Positions 33,400-45,024 of a DNA stretch of 64,000 bases are shown here, piece by piece. Within the stretch, counting starts at the first letter, position 1. Every line of letters starts with the position of its first letter. This DNA comes from Adenophora triphylla var. japonica (taxonomy: Eukaryota; Streptophyta; Magnoliopsida; Asterales; Campanulaceae), in NCBI GenBank assembly GCA_022495995.1, contig JAFEMH010000072.1, positions 186,001-250,000 on the forward strand. Reading direction: 5' to 3'. The notes below the pieces were generated by a model. The model did no database searches. It was not told the DNA's origin and worked only from the letters and a program-made list of their open reading frames with translations. The translations under genes were made by a program, and so were the position numbers.

Positions 33400-33951
33400 G
33401 ACTTAGAGAATTTCCAGCTTGCCTCAGGTGTCTCTACCTCGAGCTCCCTCTTCTTCTTGGCCCTTAAAACATGATCAAGGTACTCCCTAGTTGTTCCTAA
33501 AGGGGATCATTCCTAATGCGACATGTCTAGGAATTCCCAAGATAGCATGGTAATCACTTATCACATCAATAACTACAAAAGTTACCTTGGCCGTTGTCCT
33601 CAAAGCATTCTGCCTGACATCTACCTCGAGCTCGATTTGACCCTTGGCGCCGATTCTGTGGTTGGTGAAGCCTTCCAGTCGACCTGAGTAACGCAAAAAT
33701 CTAGTATCTGTGAGGCCCATTTCTGAAAAATCTTGTATTAGATAATATCCTTACACGTTCCCATGTCGAACAAGATCCTACTGGACGTGCAATTGTCAAA
33801 AAGCCCTGGTTGGTGGCCAGCTTGTAGGGGTAGAAGCTGATAACCTCCTCTTGCACATAACTCCTTGGTGATACATATAGAGCCTTGTTCAACTGAGAAA
33901 TCTTATGTTTAAGGGACGTGTTTCTTGTCTCCTCACCAATCACTCCCAATG
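33400..33951 (-). pseudogene. Decayed protease of the truncated fragment
   Basis: Read on minus: SYVQEEVISFYPYKLA, an active-site strand degraded to VLFDMGTCKDI near 33775-33740, then GRLEGFTNHRIGAKGQIELE and VTFVVIDVISDYHAILGIP (33690-33520). These align by eye with the protease at 58.0-58.4 kb. The region 32950-33400 is the protease-RT linker. Confidence 0.75.
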
Positions 33952-35095
33952 TTAGCCTAGGCTGCCTTGGCTCAGGTGGCCCTCTATCAGGTCAATCCCT
34001 AGGCGGGGACTATCTCCTTTTACAAACCTATCTAGTCTGCCCTCGTTTATCCATTTCTGTATGATCCTCTTCAAACTCATACAACACTTGTTGTTATCTC
34101 GTCTAAACTTGTTCTGAGGGTTCATAGGGACGGGGGGAGCCATATCAACAGTGTTCATGATCTTAGTCCGGCTAATAGTAAGGGAAGTGAAGCTTTCGGG
34201 GACTCTCTCTGTCGCCCTAGTATGGTTTTTACCCTTACTATCGATTGGGTCATCTCTGGTTGTCGCCCCTTTGGATATTTCTCATGTGTCGGCGTTCTTG
34301 GCGCACCCCTATTTCTTTCCTTACGTTCCTCAGCCATGGTAACGTCATACGCCCTCTCAAACAAGTCTTTTCTTGTGGTCGCTCGCTTGACTTGCAGCTT
34401 GTAATCTAAGTCAGGTGAGGACACTCCATTCCTAAAGCAATTAATAACTCCTCTGTTCGTCAGATCTTCCTCGATTTGGTCGATCAACTCTTTGAACCTC
34501 GTAAAGTAGCTCATGGTGCTCTCTGTCTTTCCTTGTGCTATATTGTTCAAGTCGGTAAACGTCTTCTTGCGTGCTCCAGCAGTCAAGAATCTCTCCAAGA
34601 ACTTACGTCGCATGTATCTCGAAGTATTGATTCAGGCCGTAGATAACCCACGGAACCAAGTTAGGGCGGCACCAGTGAACGTGCTTGTCAGTACCTTACA
34701 GAGCATGTCATCCTTTGATGAGACTAAACACATAGAAGCCTCAAAATGTTGCATATGATTTAGGGTGTTGGTCGTTCCAGCGTACTTCTCTAGGATGGGC
34801 AACTTAAATCCAGGTTCAGGAGGGCCCTCATCCAACATCCATTGAGCTAAAGGTCGAAGAGTACTATCATTTCGTTCGACATTGCCATGGGTGGCCTAGC
34901 GATATGCCTCCATGTCGTCCAACTTCCTCTTGAGGTTCAATAGCTCCCTAGCATCCAAGTCAGGTGCCTCATCTCTATGGTGGGAAATGGAATTTGACTT
35001 ATGTCTCTCCTCCCTTTGATACATTCTCCTAGATGGATTTCGCTCCCTCTCAACCCGAGAAGGTGACCTTTGCCTCCTATCGACTCGAGCTCGAG
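33952..35095 (-). pseudogene. Decayed gag of the truncated fragment
   Basis: Read on minus. An Arg/Ser-rich N-terminal part near 35090-34900 is followed by PGFKLPILEKYAGTTNTLNH, CKVLTSTFTGAALTWFRGLS, RRKFLERFLTAGARKKTFTD and TESTMSYFTRFKELIDQIEE (34838-34500). A C-terminal remnant (NKCCMSLKRIIQKWINEGRL) lies near 34095-34035. It is homologous by eye to gag at 56.9-57.9 kb. The breakpoint on the right is at about 35095, where TCGA-rich sequence begins. Confidence 0.78.
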
Positions 35096-35180
35096 CTCGA
35101 TTCGATAAACTTGATAAAAGCTCGAATTTTTCATTGTTTGTGATCAGCTCGAACTCGACTTGTGAAGCTCGTCAGTAACT
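35050..35180. repeat. TCGAGCTCGA-rich tract, left
   Basis: Dense CTCGA motifs (CGACTCGAGCTCGAGCTCGA, AGCTCGAACTCGACTTG). A similar, longer tract occurs at 37050-37330, and the pair could be the subterminal ends of one DNA transposon. Confidence 0.45.
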
Positions 35181-35202
35181 TGATTTTTTATTTTATACAT
35201 TG

Positions 35203-35770
<568 letters not shown>

Positions 35771-35799
35771 GGGAAAAATTACAATGAGGGGACAACCAA

Positions 35800-36409
35800 A
35801 TCTTGCCCTTTTATACCCTAAATCTCATATCTACCCTATGCCCTAAACCTTAAATCTAAACCATATACTTAATAACTTAAACCCTAATTTATCGACCTTA
35901 ATCATATACCACATACCTTAAATCCTAAATCATATATCTAAATCTCATATATACTCTAAATCCTAATCCATTCCTTAACCATATACCTCATAGTCCCATA
36001 CCCTAAATGCTAAATCATATACTAAAATATCATATATATGCTATACCCTAAACCCTAAACCCTAATTGTAGATCATATACTCCATACCCTAAACCTTAAT
36101 CTATACTTTAACAGTTTAATCATATACCAACATATCCTAAATCCTAATTCATATATTCCATACACTAAATGCTAAATCATATACTAAAATATGCTATACC
36201 CTAAACCCTAAACCCTAATTGTAGATCATATACTCCATACACTAAATCCTAATCTATACTTTAACAGTTTAACCCATATATCACATATCCTAAATCCTAA
36301 ATCATATATTTCATACCCTAAATGTTAAATCATATACTAAAATATTATATATATATATATATATATCCTATATCATAAACCCTAAATCTTAAATATAGAT
36401 TTAGGGTTT
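35800..36409. repeat. Telomere-like and CCTAAAT-derived repeats
   Basis: Degenerate CCCTAAA-type motifs, including CCCTAAACCCTAAACCCTAA runs near 36050 and 36200, arranged in about 155-bp higher-order units (ATGCTAAATCATATACTAAA, TTAATCTATACTTTAACAG). The block ends in an inverted pair AAACCCTAAATCT (36377-36389) and AGATTTAGGGTTT (36397-36409). Confidence 0.8.
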
Positions 36410-36712
36410 AGGGTTTTCTTTTGAAACAATGGGTTTGTTATTTTGATTGTATGAAATATTTGGTTTGTTAATGCCTTTGAAAAGTATTAAATTAGATTTC
36501 AGAGATGTTTTCTCATTTTGATTATGTCTCAGTTCTCAGTTTGCTTAAACCTCAACAAAAAGTTCTTTTCATTAGGCATGCTGCCATAGTGCCATACCAT
36601 GTGGTCAAATACGAATGCACCTGAAGAGGCTAGTGCAAAATGGAAAATGTTCCCTCTTGGGCCTTATTTATGTAGAAGAGGTTTTTTTACTTTTTCAAAA
36701 GAACTTTTACTA

Positions 36713-36895
36713 CTCCCTCCGTCTCGGAATGATTTTTTCATTGTACATTTTGTATTGATATTAATGATAATGATGTATTTTATTTGCTTGTACATTAGTG
36801 AGGTTGCACACTTCCTTATTTATTTAGAAATGGGAGTATTTTTTCGGGACAAACCCAAAATATTAAACGGAAAGATCTTTCCGAGATGGAGGGAG
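36713..36895. mobile_element. Stowaway MITE, 183 bp
   Basis: The termini CTCCCTCCGTCTCGG and CCGAGATGGAGGGAG are inverted, flanked by TA at 36711-36712 and 36896-36897. Non-autonomous Tc1/mariner type. Confidence 0.9.
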
Positions 36896-37049
36896 TAGTT
36901 TTTTTTTTTAATAACTTCTGGTGATTTAATGGAATTTATATGTCACCAATTATTGTTTAAATTTAGTAAGCTTCATCTCATCAGCAAAAAAGCCCACTAA
37001 CAATTCAAGGCCCAGGATTCATTTATTATGTAAAAAGGACCCATAACTG

Positions 37050-37330
37050 GAGTTTGACTCGTGTGAACTCGAGTTCGATAACAACTCGAACTCGAAATAA
37101 ACTCGTTAAGTTCGAAAATTTGTTTCCAAAAAAAAAACTCAAACTCGATCTCGGATCGTTTAAGCTCGAAATCGAGATCGACTCGAGAAGCTCGCGAACA
37201 ACTCGAACTCGATTGAGCTCGAGTTCGAACCACCGATTGAACTCGAACTCGAACTCGAGAAAAACTCGAATTCGATAACTATCAAACGAGCTCGAACACA
37301 GAAAACTCGTTCGAACTCAACTCGTTTACG
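37050..37330. repeat. TCGA-rich tract, right
   Basis: Many copies of AACTCGAACTCGA and GAGCTCGAGTTCGA within 280 bases, ending at CTCGTTTACGGCC. Confidence 0.6.
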
Positions 37331-37558
37331 GCCTAGCTGCATATTACATTACCACACTATAGGCTGTATAACAGGGCACTCATTGATCAAATGTAATAGT
37401 TTCTCTGTACAATTGATATACTCTGTAAATACAATACATAAGACTCATGTTGAGATGAGTGTGGAAACATCACTCCATCAAGCCATGTCCTCCTTATTTT
37501 TTTCTCTTTTGAAAATCTTTTTTAATTTTTTTCATAAATGTGAAATAATAATATATTT

Positions 37559-38325
37559 TGAACAGCATAAATCGAGATACGAACATGAATTTGTTCGAGT
37601 TGGGCCCAATTGAATTGGGCCATAAACATAATCCAATACACAAGTGTCACAGTCGAGGAACATCTTCCTCGTAGGCCGAGGAGCATCCATCTCGTCCTTA
37701 TATCTTGATACTTGGCTCGTCATACTCCGTGATATCATAAGTGGTGAGGATAGAAAAGTTCTTACCTCGGCATTTCATCAAATGACGAGGAGACAGAATA
37801 ATTAATCCCGGCATCTTCACACGCCGGCCAATCTTCAAATGACGAGGAAGCAAAATCATGCATCTCAGCTTATATACAAATGCCGAGATAAAACATTCTT
37901 TCTCCTCGGCGTTCCGGCTAGCAGAACGTATGATTCTATTCAAATAAGGATTCAACAGTTATGGTCCAATCAGAATTGTAACCACCTACACCAATTCAAG
38001 TCAAACAATGACTCCTTAACAGATATAATTCTTTTAGGATTATGTCTTATCTCTTTACAAGTTCACTTCAACATGGATTCTATCAATCCATCCCTATAAA
38101 TACAAGCCCTATGACTCATTTTTTGGTACGTTACTTTTTACAATACAGAAACTCTGTCAATTTAGTTTCTCACATACAAACCGTGAACTTACTCTCACGC
38201 CGGAAGGCCTTTAGCCGGAGACGCCCCGGCTTAGTTTACGTGTTCTCTCTTATTTTCAGGCCTTGCAATCTCCGGAGCATCCGAACGCTTGAATTTAGGC
38301 TGATTTGACGATTTTGGCATCATCA
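37559..38325 (+). repeat. Solo LTR of the 54.7-kb element family
   Basis: Starts TGAACAGCATAAATCGAGAT and ends TTGGCATCATCA. It is flanked by TATTT on both sides (37554-37558 and 38326-38330). It is homologous over its length to the LTR at 54681-55613 but shorter (767 versus 933 bp), and has a TATA box TATAAATA at 38095-38102. It was left by recombination between the two LTRs of a former element. Confidence 0.92.
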
Positions 38326-38703
38326 TATTTTAAAAATATTCTTATTTGATATAAAATTTAAAGCAAATTATTAGAGATATTTGGTGCAAAAATTGCACTA
38401 TTATTATATAGAATAGTGCAGTTTTTGAATCAAAATGTTGGAAATGGTCTAATGACTTTATCGGTGGCAAAATCAATTTTTTTTAAAGGGGTCAAGATGG
38501 CATATAGAGGATAAAATTATCATTTTCATAGAAAAATTTTACATAAAGAGGATCAAAAACATATTATAATATAAATATTATCACAATCAAAAGGGATAAG
38601 AAGTAGTATATTTAGTGTGCTTATTAAAATTGTATAAGTAATAAGTGCAATTTTAAAAAATATATTTTATTTTATATTTAATATTAAATTTTGTATATTA
38701 TTG
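38326..38703. other. AT-rich stretch, no feature recognised
   Basis: About 380 AT-rich bases between the solo LTR and an hAT-like repeat. I see no gene or repeat. Confidence 0.5.
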
Positions 38704-39390
38704 TAGGGGTGGAAATGGTTCGGTTTAGCTCGATTTGAACAAATTTAAAAGTCCAACCGCTAGCATCGGTTTGGAGAAATTTCAAACCAAGCTAAACCAT
38801 AAAAAAATTCAGACCGAGCTAAACAAAACCGCTATGGTTCGATTTGGTTCGATCTAAATCGCGGTTTAATTTGCGGTTTGATTTTGCGGTTCAGACCACG
38901 GTCCAAACCGCGATCTAGACCACGGTCCAAACGACATTTCAAACCATAATATTTTTTTGTTAATCATTTTATGACTAATGAATATAACATATTTAAAAAT
39001 AAATAATTAGAATAAATACAAGCATAACTTGATTACTTGTTATTAGGGTTTTTGAAAATTAATGGCTGAGATTAATTAAAACTTTGAAGGGACGGTCAGG
39101 ATTGCGATGTCATAGTTCGATTTATGGCTTGATTTCACGGTTCAATTTATGACTTGGTTTCACGTTTCGATTTAATGGCTCGGTTTCACGGTTTCAAACC
39201 GCGGTTCGATCTTAAACGGTTCGTTTCGATTTTGTTCGATTTGGTTTATGAGTGTCAAACCACAAGATGAGTTGAACCACATGATCTGTTAATTTATCAA
39301 ACCAAACTAAACCACTTATATATAAAAACCAAAACAAATCACACAATTTAGCTCAATTCAACTACAAATCGCGATTTAAACCAAACCGAT
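38704..39390. mobile_element. hAT-like non-autonomous repeat, interrupted
   Basis: Begins AGGGGTGGAAATGGTTCGGT, typical of many plant hAT-like repeats, and is filled with GGTTCGATTT/AAACCGCGGTTT motifs, including clustered TTTCACGGTTCGATTTATGG repeats (39110-39210). It is split by the Tekay-like element after AAACCGAT; the matching end CCGATCACC lies at 47826-47834. No transposase is present. The family call is tentative. Confidence 0.5.
39386..39390. repeat. Target site duplication CCGAT, left copy
   Basis: Repeated at 47826-47830 after the right LTR. Confidence 0.9.
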
Positions 39391-42189
39391 TGTAACGACC
39401 CTAACCCTAGGCACTATTTTAGCATCATATTATTTGCTTTTAATATTATTATTAATATTATGTGTTCATTTTATATATTGATTTCTTATATTAGGATGAG
39501 ATAATTGGGAAATTAAATAAAGCATTTTGGGAGAAGTATAATAATAGAAATGGGTAAAATAAATAAAATATGGGTAGTTAGGCTTTTGATGTGGAAATTG
39601 TTGAAAGCCTTAGTTATTGGGAATGGGGAGCATGCCTCCCTTGATTTCCTCCTCCTTTTTCATTATTGTCAACTCCTTCCCATACTTCTTCTTACTTTTT
39701 CCCTCACCCTTCATTATTAACCTCCCCATCTCTTATTCTTCATCTTCCTCCTTCAAAAAATATCCATGGGAACTCATTTCAAAAGGCCATCTCTTCCAAG
39801 CTACTTGTAAGCTCAATCCTCCTCCATTTTAAGATCCGGGTGTACTTCCATGTTCGTAGAGGCAAGGGGAATACATCAAGCTAGACAAATCTTGGTTTCA
39901 TCTCATATTACTAAGTAAGTTATTATGACTTCTTTCTAAATATTGCACATTTTATGTGTTAATGAATGTTTTATGAAAAGAAAAAATATATTGTATTTTT
40001 AATATGGTTATTTGAGTAAAACGATTATTCAAGATTTAATTGATTTTAGTTATGATATGGGGGCCTAAGTTGAAAGAATGAGGGTATAATGGGAGTAATA
40101 TGTTAATGACTTGAATGGGGTTATTATGATTTTCTCTTCTAATTAATGTTCATGAATTATTTGGTGTTGTTATTATTATTAAAATGGTTATTAGATGCTT
40201 TGGAAACCTTCTTGTAGTTAAGAAATGGGTTTATGTTATAGAATGATGTGGTTGTTTAAGGAAGATGATCAATAGTGTAAGAAAATGGATTAAGTTAGAT
40301 TAAGGAGGTTAAACTTGAATTGTGGTAGTGAAATGGGTGGAGAATCAAGTGGTAAATGATTTAGGGTTATGTTATTTGGGGATTAAATGATTTAAAATGA
40401 GGTTTGTAAAGTTAGAAAATCCTTTTGGGTATTTTTAAGAAAGATTATAAAAGGGGAAAAGAAAATATGTGAAAAGGAGTTAGAAATTTCGAAGTGCTGG
40501 AATCTCTTGGGCGGTCGCCCATAGGCCCTCGAGCGGCCGCCCAACCCCCGTAAAGTATAAACCTTTTTAGATCCTCTTAGGCGGTCGCCCATAGTGACTT
40601 GGGCGGTCGCCCATGTCACCAGAATTTCACCAGTTTCCTTTCTTGCTGAATTTTTAACCACAACCACTAAGTATGATTCCTAACCCTTTCAAAGTAGTGA
40701 AACCTAATCTACTTCGGATAGGAATTAACCCTTTTTAACCTAAGTTAAGGTAGAATGCCTTAGCTAGGCCATGATGTCTTATTTGGTCAAAATGGAATTG
40801 TGTGAAGTAGGTCTTGCACCTTTATTAATAATATTCAAGGTTGAGTAATAACTTTGTAAGAATGGTTTATGGTTTAGGTTGGCCTTACTTGCTCCCATAC
40901 CTTGGTGATTAGTTGAACAGTGTAGAGATTATAATCACACTATTGTGTTGGTCAGGAATATATATGTGTTACATCAATATATTGTATCCCAATTGTGGAT
41001 TATTTGATATACGGTTGTATTGTATCCCAGTTGTGGATTATCTGGCATGTTTCTCGTATTGTATCCCAATTGTGGATTATCTAGCATGTTGATTATATTG
41101 CATCCCGGTGTGGATTATGTGGTTATATTGTTACCTTAATTGAATTCATATTCATTGATGGTATTATGCATAGTGTATTAAATGGTTGTTGCACTATGGT
41201 ATGGATTAGCATGAGTATACATTACCTTGTTGTTATATTATTATCCCTTTTTGTGGATTATATTTCAAGTATCTATTATGTGCTTGAACGTGTTGATATT
41301 CGGGGGTATAATGGAATTCAATCAATTATGGATTTGTTCTATAAGTGATTGAAGGTTCATCATACTCCTGGACTGCCGTTCCTCTCGTGGCGTCAGAGCG
41401 GGTCATGCAAGCTTCACGTATTGAGCCAAAAGCCTTTACGGTTATGCTGCGATTTGCGTGTACGGTGGAATGCTCTGTATGAAGCCAAAAGCTTTACAGT
41501 AGCGATGATATTATATGATACTCTGAATAAGGGTCATATAAGTATCCTATTTTCTTATATGGATCTCTGGGGTATGAGACCTATAAGCGATGAATGTCAA
41601 TGGGGGCAATTCACCAAAGAGCGGAGTTTTACACCCACGTTGTACGACTTATTGTTCAGACGGGAAAGGTAAAATGAGGTAACGTAATGTGTTTACCGCT
41701 TTCATAAGGTGTTATGTGTTACCATGCTACGTGTTGCATATTGTTTGGCATCTTGCTGCATTCATAATAGCTTATTGAGATTTATTCTCACCCCTTCCCT
41801 TTTACTGCTTTAGATTGTCTTTGAGACGGGTGGACCCTGAACCCGGTGAGGCCGGGGAAAGAGTTGGACTCTTGCTTTTGGGACTTAACAGGATAGGTAT
41901 ATGAGTGGGTTATCGGGAGTCATATTTAAGTATTACTCTTTTATAAGTTGTAAGGAAAACTCTTTTGTCAAACAATGTTAATTAGGATTTTCAAATCAAG
42001 TATGGTTATTAAAGTATTTGTTTAAATTCCTCCAAGTGGAGATATTATTATTTGATTTTGTTTATGGAAAATTTAGAATTTGTTTTCTTGTAAAGGCAAA
42101 TAAAAGTTTTAAAAATATAAGATGGGTTTTCTTAGTTTGAGCTTCTCAAGCTCGGGACACGCGTTAGGTCCCGGGTTAGGGTACTCACA
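39391..42189 (+). repeat. 5' LTR, 2.8 kb
   Basis: TGTAACGACCC to ACTCACA. It contains a TATA-like TATAAAA (40447-40453), four GC-rich GGGCGGTCGCCC-type motifs (40505-40615) and four copies of TATCCCAATTGTGGATTAT (40983-41115). Small ORFs inside are not supported as genes. Confidence 0.95.
40505..40616. repeat. Four GGGCGGTCGCCC-type motifs in the LTR
   Basis: GGGCGGTCGCCCATAG, GAGCGGCCGCCCAAC, AGGCGGTCGCCCATAG and GGGCGGTCGCCCATG within about 110 bases of otherwise AT-rich LTR. They recur at about 46147-46255 in the other LTR, just downstream of the TATA-like box. Confidence 0.85.
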
Positions 42190-42191
42190 GT

Positions 42192-42206
42192 TGGTATCAG
42201 AGCTTA
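42192..42206 (+). other. Primer binding site, initiator tRNA-Met
   Basis: TGGTATCAGAGCTTA starts two bases after the LTR end, the standard plant Met-type primer site. Confidence 0.95.
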
Positions 42207-42341
42207 GTTTAGAGGTCAAGGGTAGATGTCTAAACTAAGGGGGAATGTGTGGTAATTAACGCCGAGTGTTTAATGCAGGAGTTGGTTCTAATGGCCGGAA
42301 GTAATGATGATCAGTGAAAAGTTCTAGAAATTGAAGGAGAT

Positions 42342-43268
42342 ATGTGTATAGGTGGTATTCAGAATGAAGAGATGATGAAGTTATTCAGGATGTTTGTACA
42401 TAATATGGAAACTAGAGGATCAGTTCCGAATCAACCTGAGGAATGTAAAAGTGATGGATTGGAAAGATTTGTGAAGATGAACCCACCGAGCTTTAACGGA
42501 GATCCGGATCCGTTAAAGGCAGAAAAATGGTTAGCCGAAATAAATAGGATTTTCGAGGTTATAGAAAGTCCCAACGAAGAGAAAGTTAGGTATGCCGTTT
42601 TCAAGTTTGAAGGTCCAGCTGATCAGTGGTGGCAGATTTTGAAAGGAAATTGGGAGCGGGATCACACGCCCCAGACTTGGGATAATTTCACCAAACAGTT
42701 CGAGGATTATTTCATTTCAATGGTTACAAGGGACAAGAAGGAAATCGAATTCTTAGGACTAGAACAAGGGGACATGACGGTGAATCAGTATTCAGTCAGG
42801 TTTGAGGAATTAGCTAAGTGTTGCCCTCATTTGGTACCGCATGAAGCGAGAAGAGTTCATAGGTTTATAAAAGGTTTGAAGATTGAGTTTAGGAAGAAAT
42901 TAGTGATTGATAGCTTCACCAATTATCAGACAGTCATAGAGAGAGCTTATAAGATCGAGAATAGCATTGAGGAAAATAGTGGAAAATCGGAAGGTGGGAT
43001 TGGAAATAAGCCAAAATATCTAGGACAAGGATCCAAAATCATTAGAGGACAGCCAAGGACTTTAACCCCAGGAAGTGCGAGAGGAGAACTTGTGGTAGCT
43101 TCTTCGTCTAGGCCAATATCCATACAGTATGGGATGATTTGTAAATATTGCAAGAAGATGGGTCATTCTGAGGACAAGTGTTGGAGTAAGCAAGGGAAAT
43201 GCTTGAATTGTGGAGCAACGGGACACTTTAGGAGGAATTGCCCAAGGTGGCAATGGGACAAGCTTTAA
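42342..43268 (+). CDS. Gag with two CCHC zinc knuckles, Tekay/Del type
   Basis: Gag forms the virus-like particle and packages element RNA. The 308-residue frame has the capsid retrotransposon-gag domain around residues 45-200: MNPPSFNGDPDPLKAEKWLA, KFEGPADQWWQILKG and MTVNQYSVRFEELAKCCPHL. Two knuckles follow near the C-terminus, CKYCKKMGHSEDKC and CLNCGATGHFRRNC, each C-X2-C-X4-H-X4-C. An in-frame ATG at 42291 probably marks the original start, because a MAGSNDDQ leader follows it and TGA lies at 42315-42317; the present frame restarts at 42342. The original protein may have continued into pol past 43268. Confidence 0.85.
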   Translation: MCIGGIQNEEMMKLFRMFVHNMETRGSVPNQPEECKSDGLERFVKMNPPSFNGDPDPLKAEKWLAEINRIFEVIESPNEEKVRYAVFKFEGPADQWWQILKGNWERDHTPQTWDNFTKQFEDYFISMVTRDKKEIEFLGLEQGDMTVNQYSVRFEELAKCCPHLVPHEARRVHRFIKGLKIEFRKKLVIDSFTNYQTVIERAYKIENSIEENSGKSEGGIGNKPKYLGQGSKIIRGQPRTLTPGSARGELVVASSSRPISIQYGMICKYCKKMGHSEDKCWSKQGKCLNCGATGHFRRNCPRWQWDKL

Positions 43269-45010
43269 GCAGCGGTCACCGGGGGTGGACGACAAAGAGG
43301 TGGTACCAAAAGAGATAACGAAGGGGAACCGAAAGAGAAGGTCTCGTGATAGAGTGTGTATTTCGGGTCCAGGAGAGATAAATTCCTCGGGAGTCACTAG
43401 AGGTAAATTCCTGTCTCGAAGTAGGAGTCATATTTTATAGATCTTGTTTCATATCATTATGTGTGGCCTAGCATGTTGCTTCTATGTGGCATACATTACT
43501 TGAGAAATTATTTTATTGTTAGAGGATTCTGCTCTTATAAGAGAATACCTCGAATCTCCTTTGGTTTACCACGATGGTGATGTGGTTATGGGCCGAAAGG
43601 TGTATTGCCAGTTGATTTGATATTATTATCAATTTATGATTTTTAGATATACTTGACCTGGAGGGTTAAGTAGTTGTTGTGCATTGATAGACTATCACAA
43701 GAAGTGAGTCTTCTTTTCTGTACCTAAATTGTTTACATTGGTAATTGATTCAGATGAACCTTTATGGGATACTCTTGTTATATAAGCATTAAAGACAAAA
43801 AGTTTTGGTTAAAAGTGTGAAGGATATTGGTATGTGTTAGACTTGCATAAGAAGTCTTTTCAGAAATTTTACGTATGGTAATTGTGTTTCCATCAAGATA
43901 TATCATGTGTTGATTCTAAGTATGATAATCAGAATTTTAATCCTTATTTTGTTGGCTTTATGGCAATTATGATTGATGACCTCTTTGTTTATTTAAAGTT
44001 ACGAGAGGATCATGAAGATAATTTGTGAGTTGTGTTATTTACCTTTAGTGGAAATTCATCGTTTGAAAAGTTTAGCAAATGTGAGTTGGCTCGCAAGGAT
44101 TTTATATTTTGGGTTATATAGTCTTGAGTTTGAAGGTTACCATGGATCTTACAAGGATTGAGTCCGTGATCTTTGGGTTGGCAAGTATTATCGAAGGAAT
44201 TTTAAGGAGTTCTTGAGAATTGAACAATCGTTGCTTTAGTTAACTCTAATGGATGTATAAATGGTGTAGGATGTAATCAGGATAAATCATATTGATAGAA
44301 TTGGAGAATAGATTGGCTATAGATCCAATCCTTACCTTACCTAATCAATATGAGGACTTTGTGAAATTCTAAGTGCGTAATAAGGAGAATTAGATTGTGA
44401 TATTATGAGAATTGGGAAAGTAATAGCGTATGCTTCGAGGAAGTTGACTTAGATAAAGTGGAATTTTCATACACCCTACCGAGAGTGGTTACAATTGTTC
44501 TTCGTTAGTTAAGGGGAACCTTATCTTTTGAAGCTTCCTTTTGGGATTGTCACAGATACTAAGAGTGGGAAGATTTAGTTAGTCGAAAGGGAGAGATTAG
44601 AATACTATTCAGATTCTTGAGGAATAGGTTATGTGTGTGATGGATCTCCTCTCAAACTCGGGAATTTTAATTAACCTTAGCGATTGTGGATAATAGCAGT
44701 TTTAGTTTAGCATTTAAGTGGTACTGTGTGAAGCTTGGTATGGAAAAATCATTTGTATGATCCTTCGTACGTATGGAGTTCTTCAGTTAAGAATGATTTG
44801 GTGGAATTGACTTATGTGGGGAAACCATTGAGAGTTATTAGAATCGAAATTCCGGGATTTAATTCTAGAATACTTAGGTAGTGAGAATGTATAGAAGAAT
44901 CATGACATTGAGGAAACTGTTTGAAGGTTGTAATTCAAAATGCTTGGGAGAGTAATCTTTGTTATTGATCCTTAAGGTAAGTCTTTTAAAAATTCGGGAC
45001 GAATTTTCTT
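43269..45010 (+). pseudogene. Pol remnants of the Tekay/Del-type element
   Basis: Multi-frame, stop-filled remnants in normal order. Protease: PLVYHDGDVVMGRKVYC and then a WLSSCCALIDYHKK-like segment (43555-43700). RT catalytic strand degraded to IDDLFVYLKLREDHEDNL (about 43970-44025), with FEKFSKCELARKDF after it. RNase H: RIGKVIAYASRKLT (about 44405-44450). Integrase end and tail: LTYVGKPLRVI near 44808-44840 and a final NSGRIFFKGE before the purine tract. Large parts of RT and integrase are missing. Confidence 0.7.
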
Positions 45011-45024
45011 TAAGGGAGAGTGAG
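45008..45024 (+). other. Polypurine tract of the Tekay/Del-type element
   Basis: The purine-rich AAGGGAGAGTGAG directly precedes the 3' LTR start TGTAACG. Confidence 0.8.

Noticed and set aside
42192..42206. A tRNA gene at primer-site sequences
   Set aside because: Only the 15-18 bases complementary to tRNA 3' ends are present at 20798, 42192 and 55617; no cloverleaf is formed.
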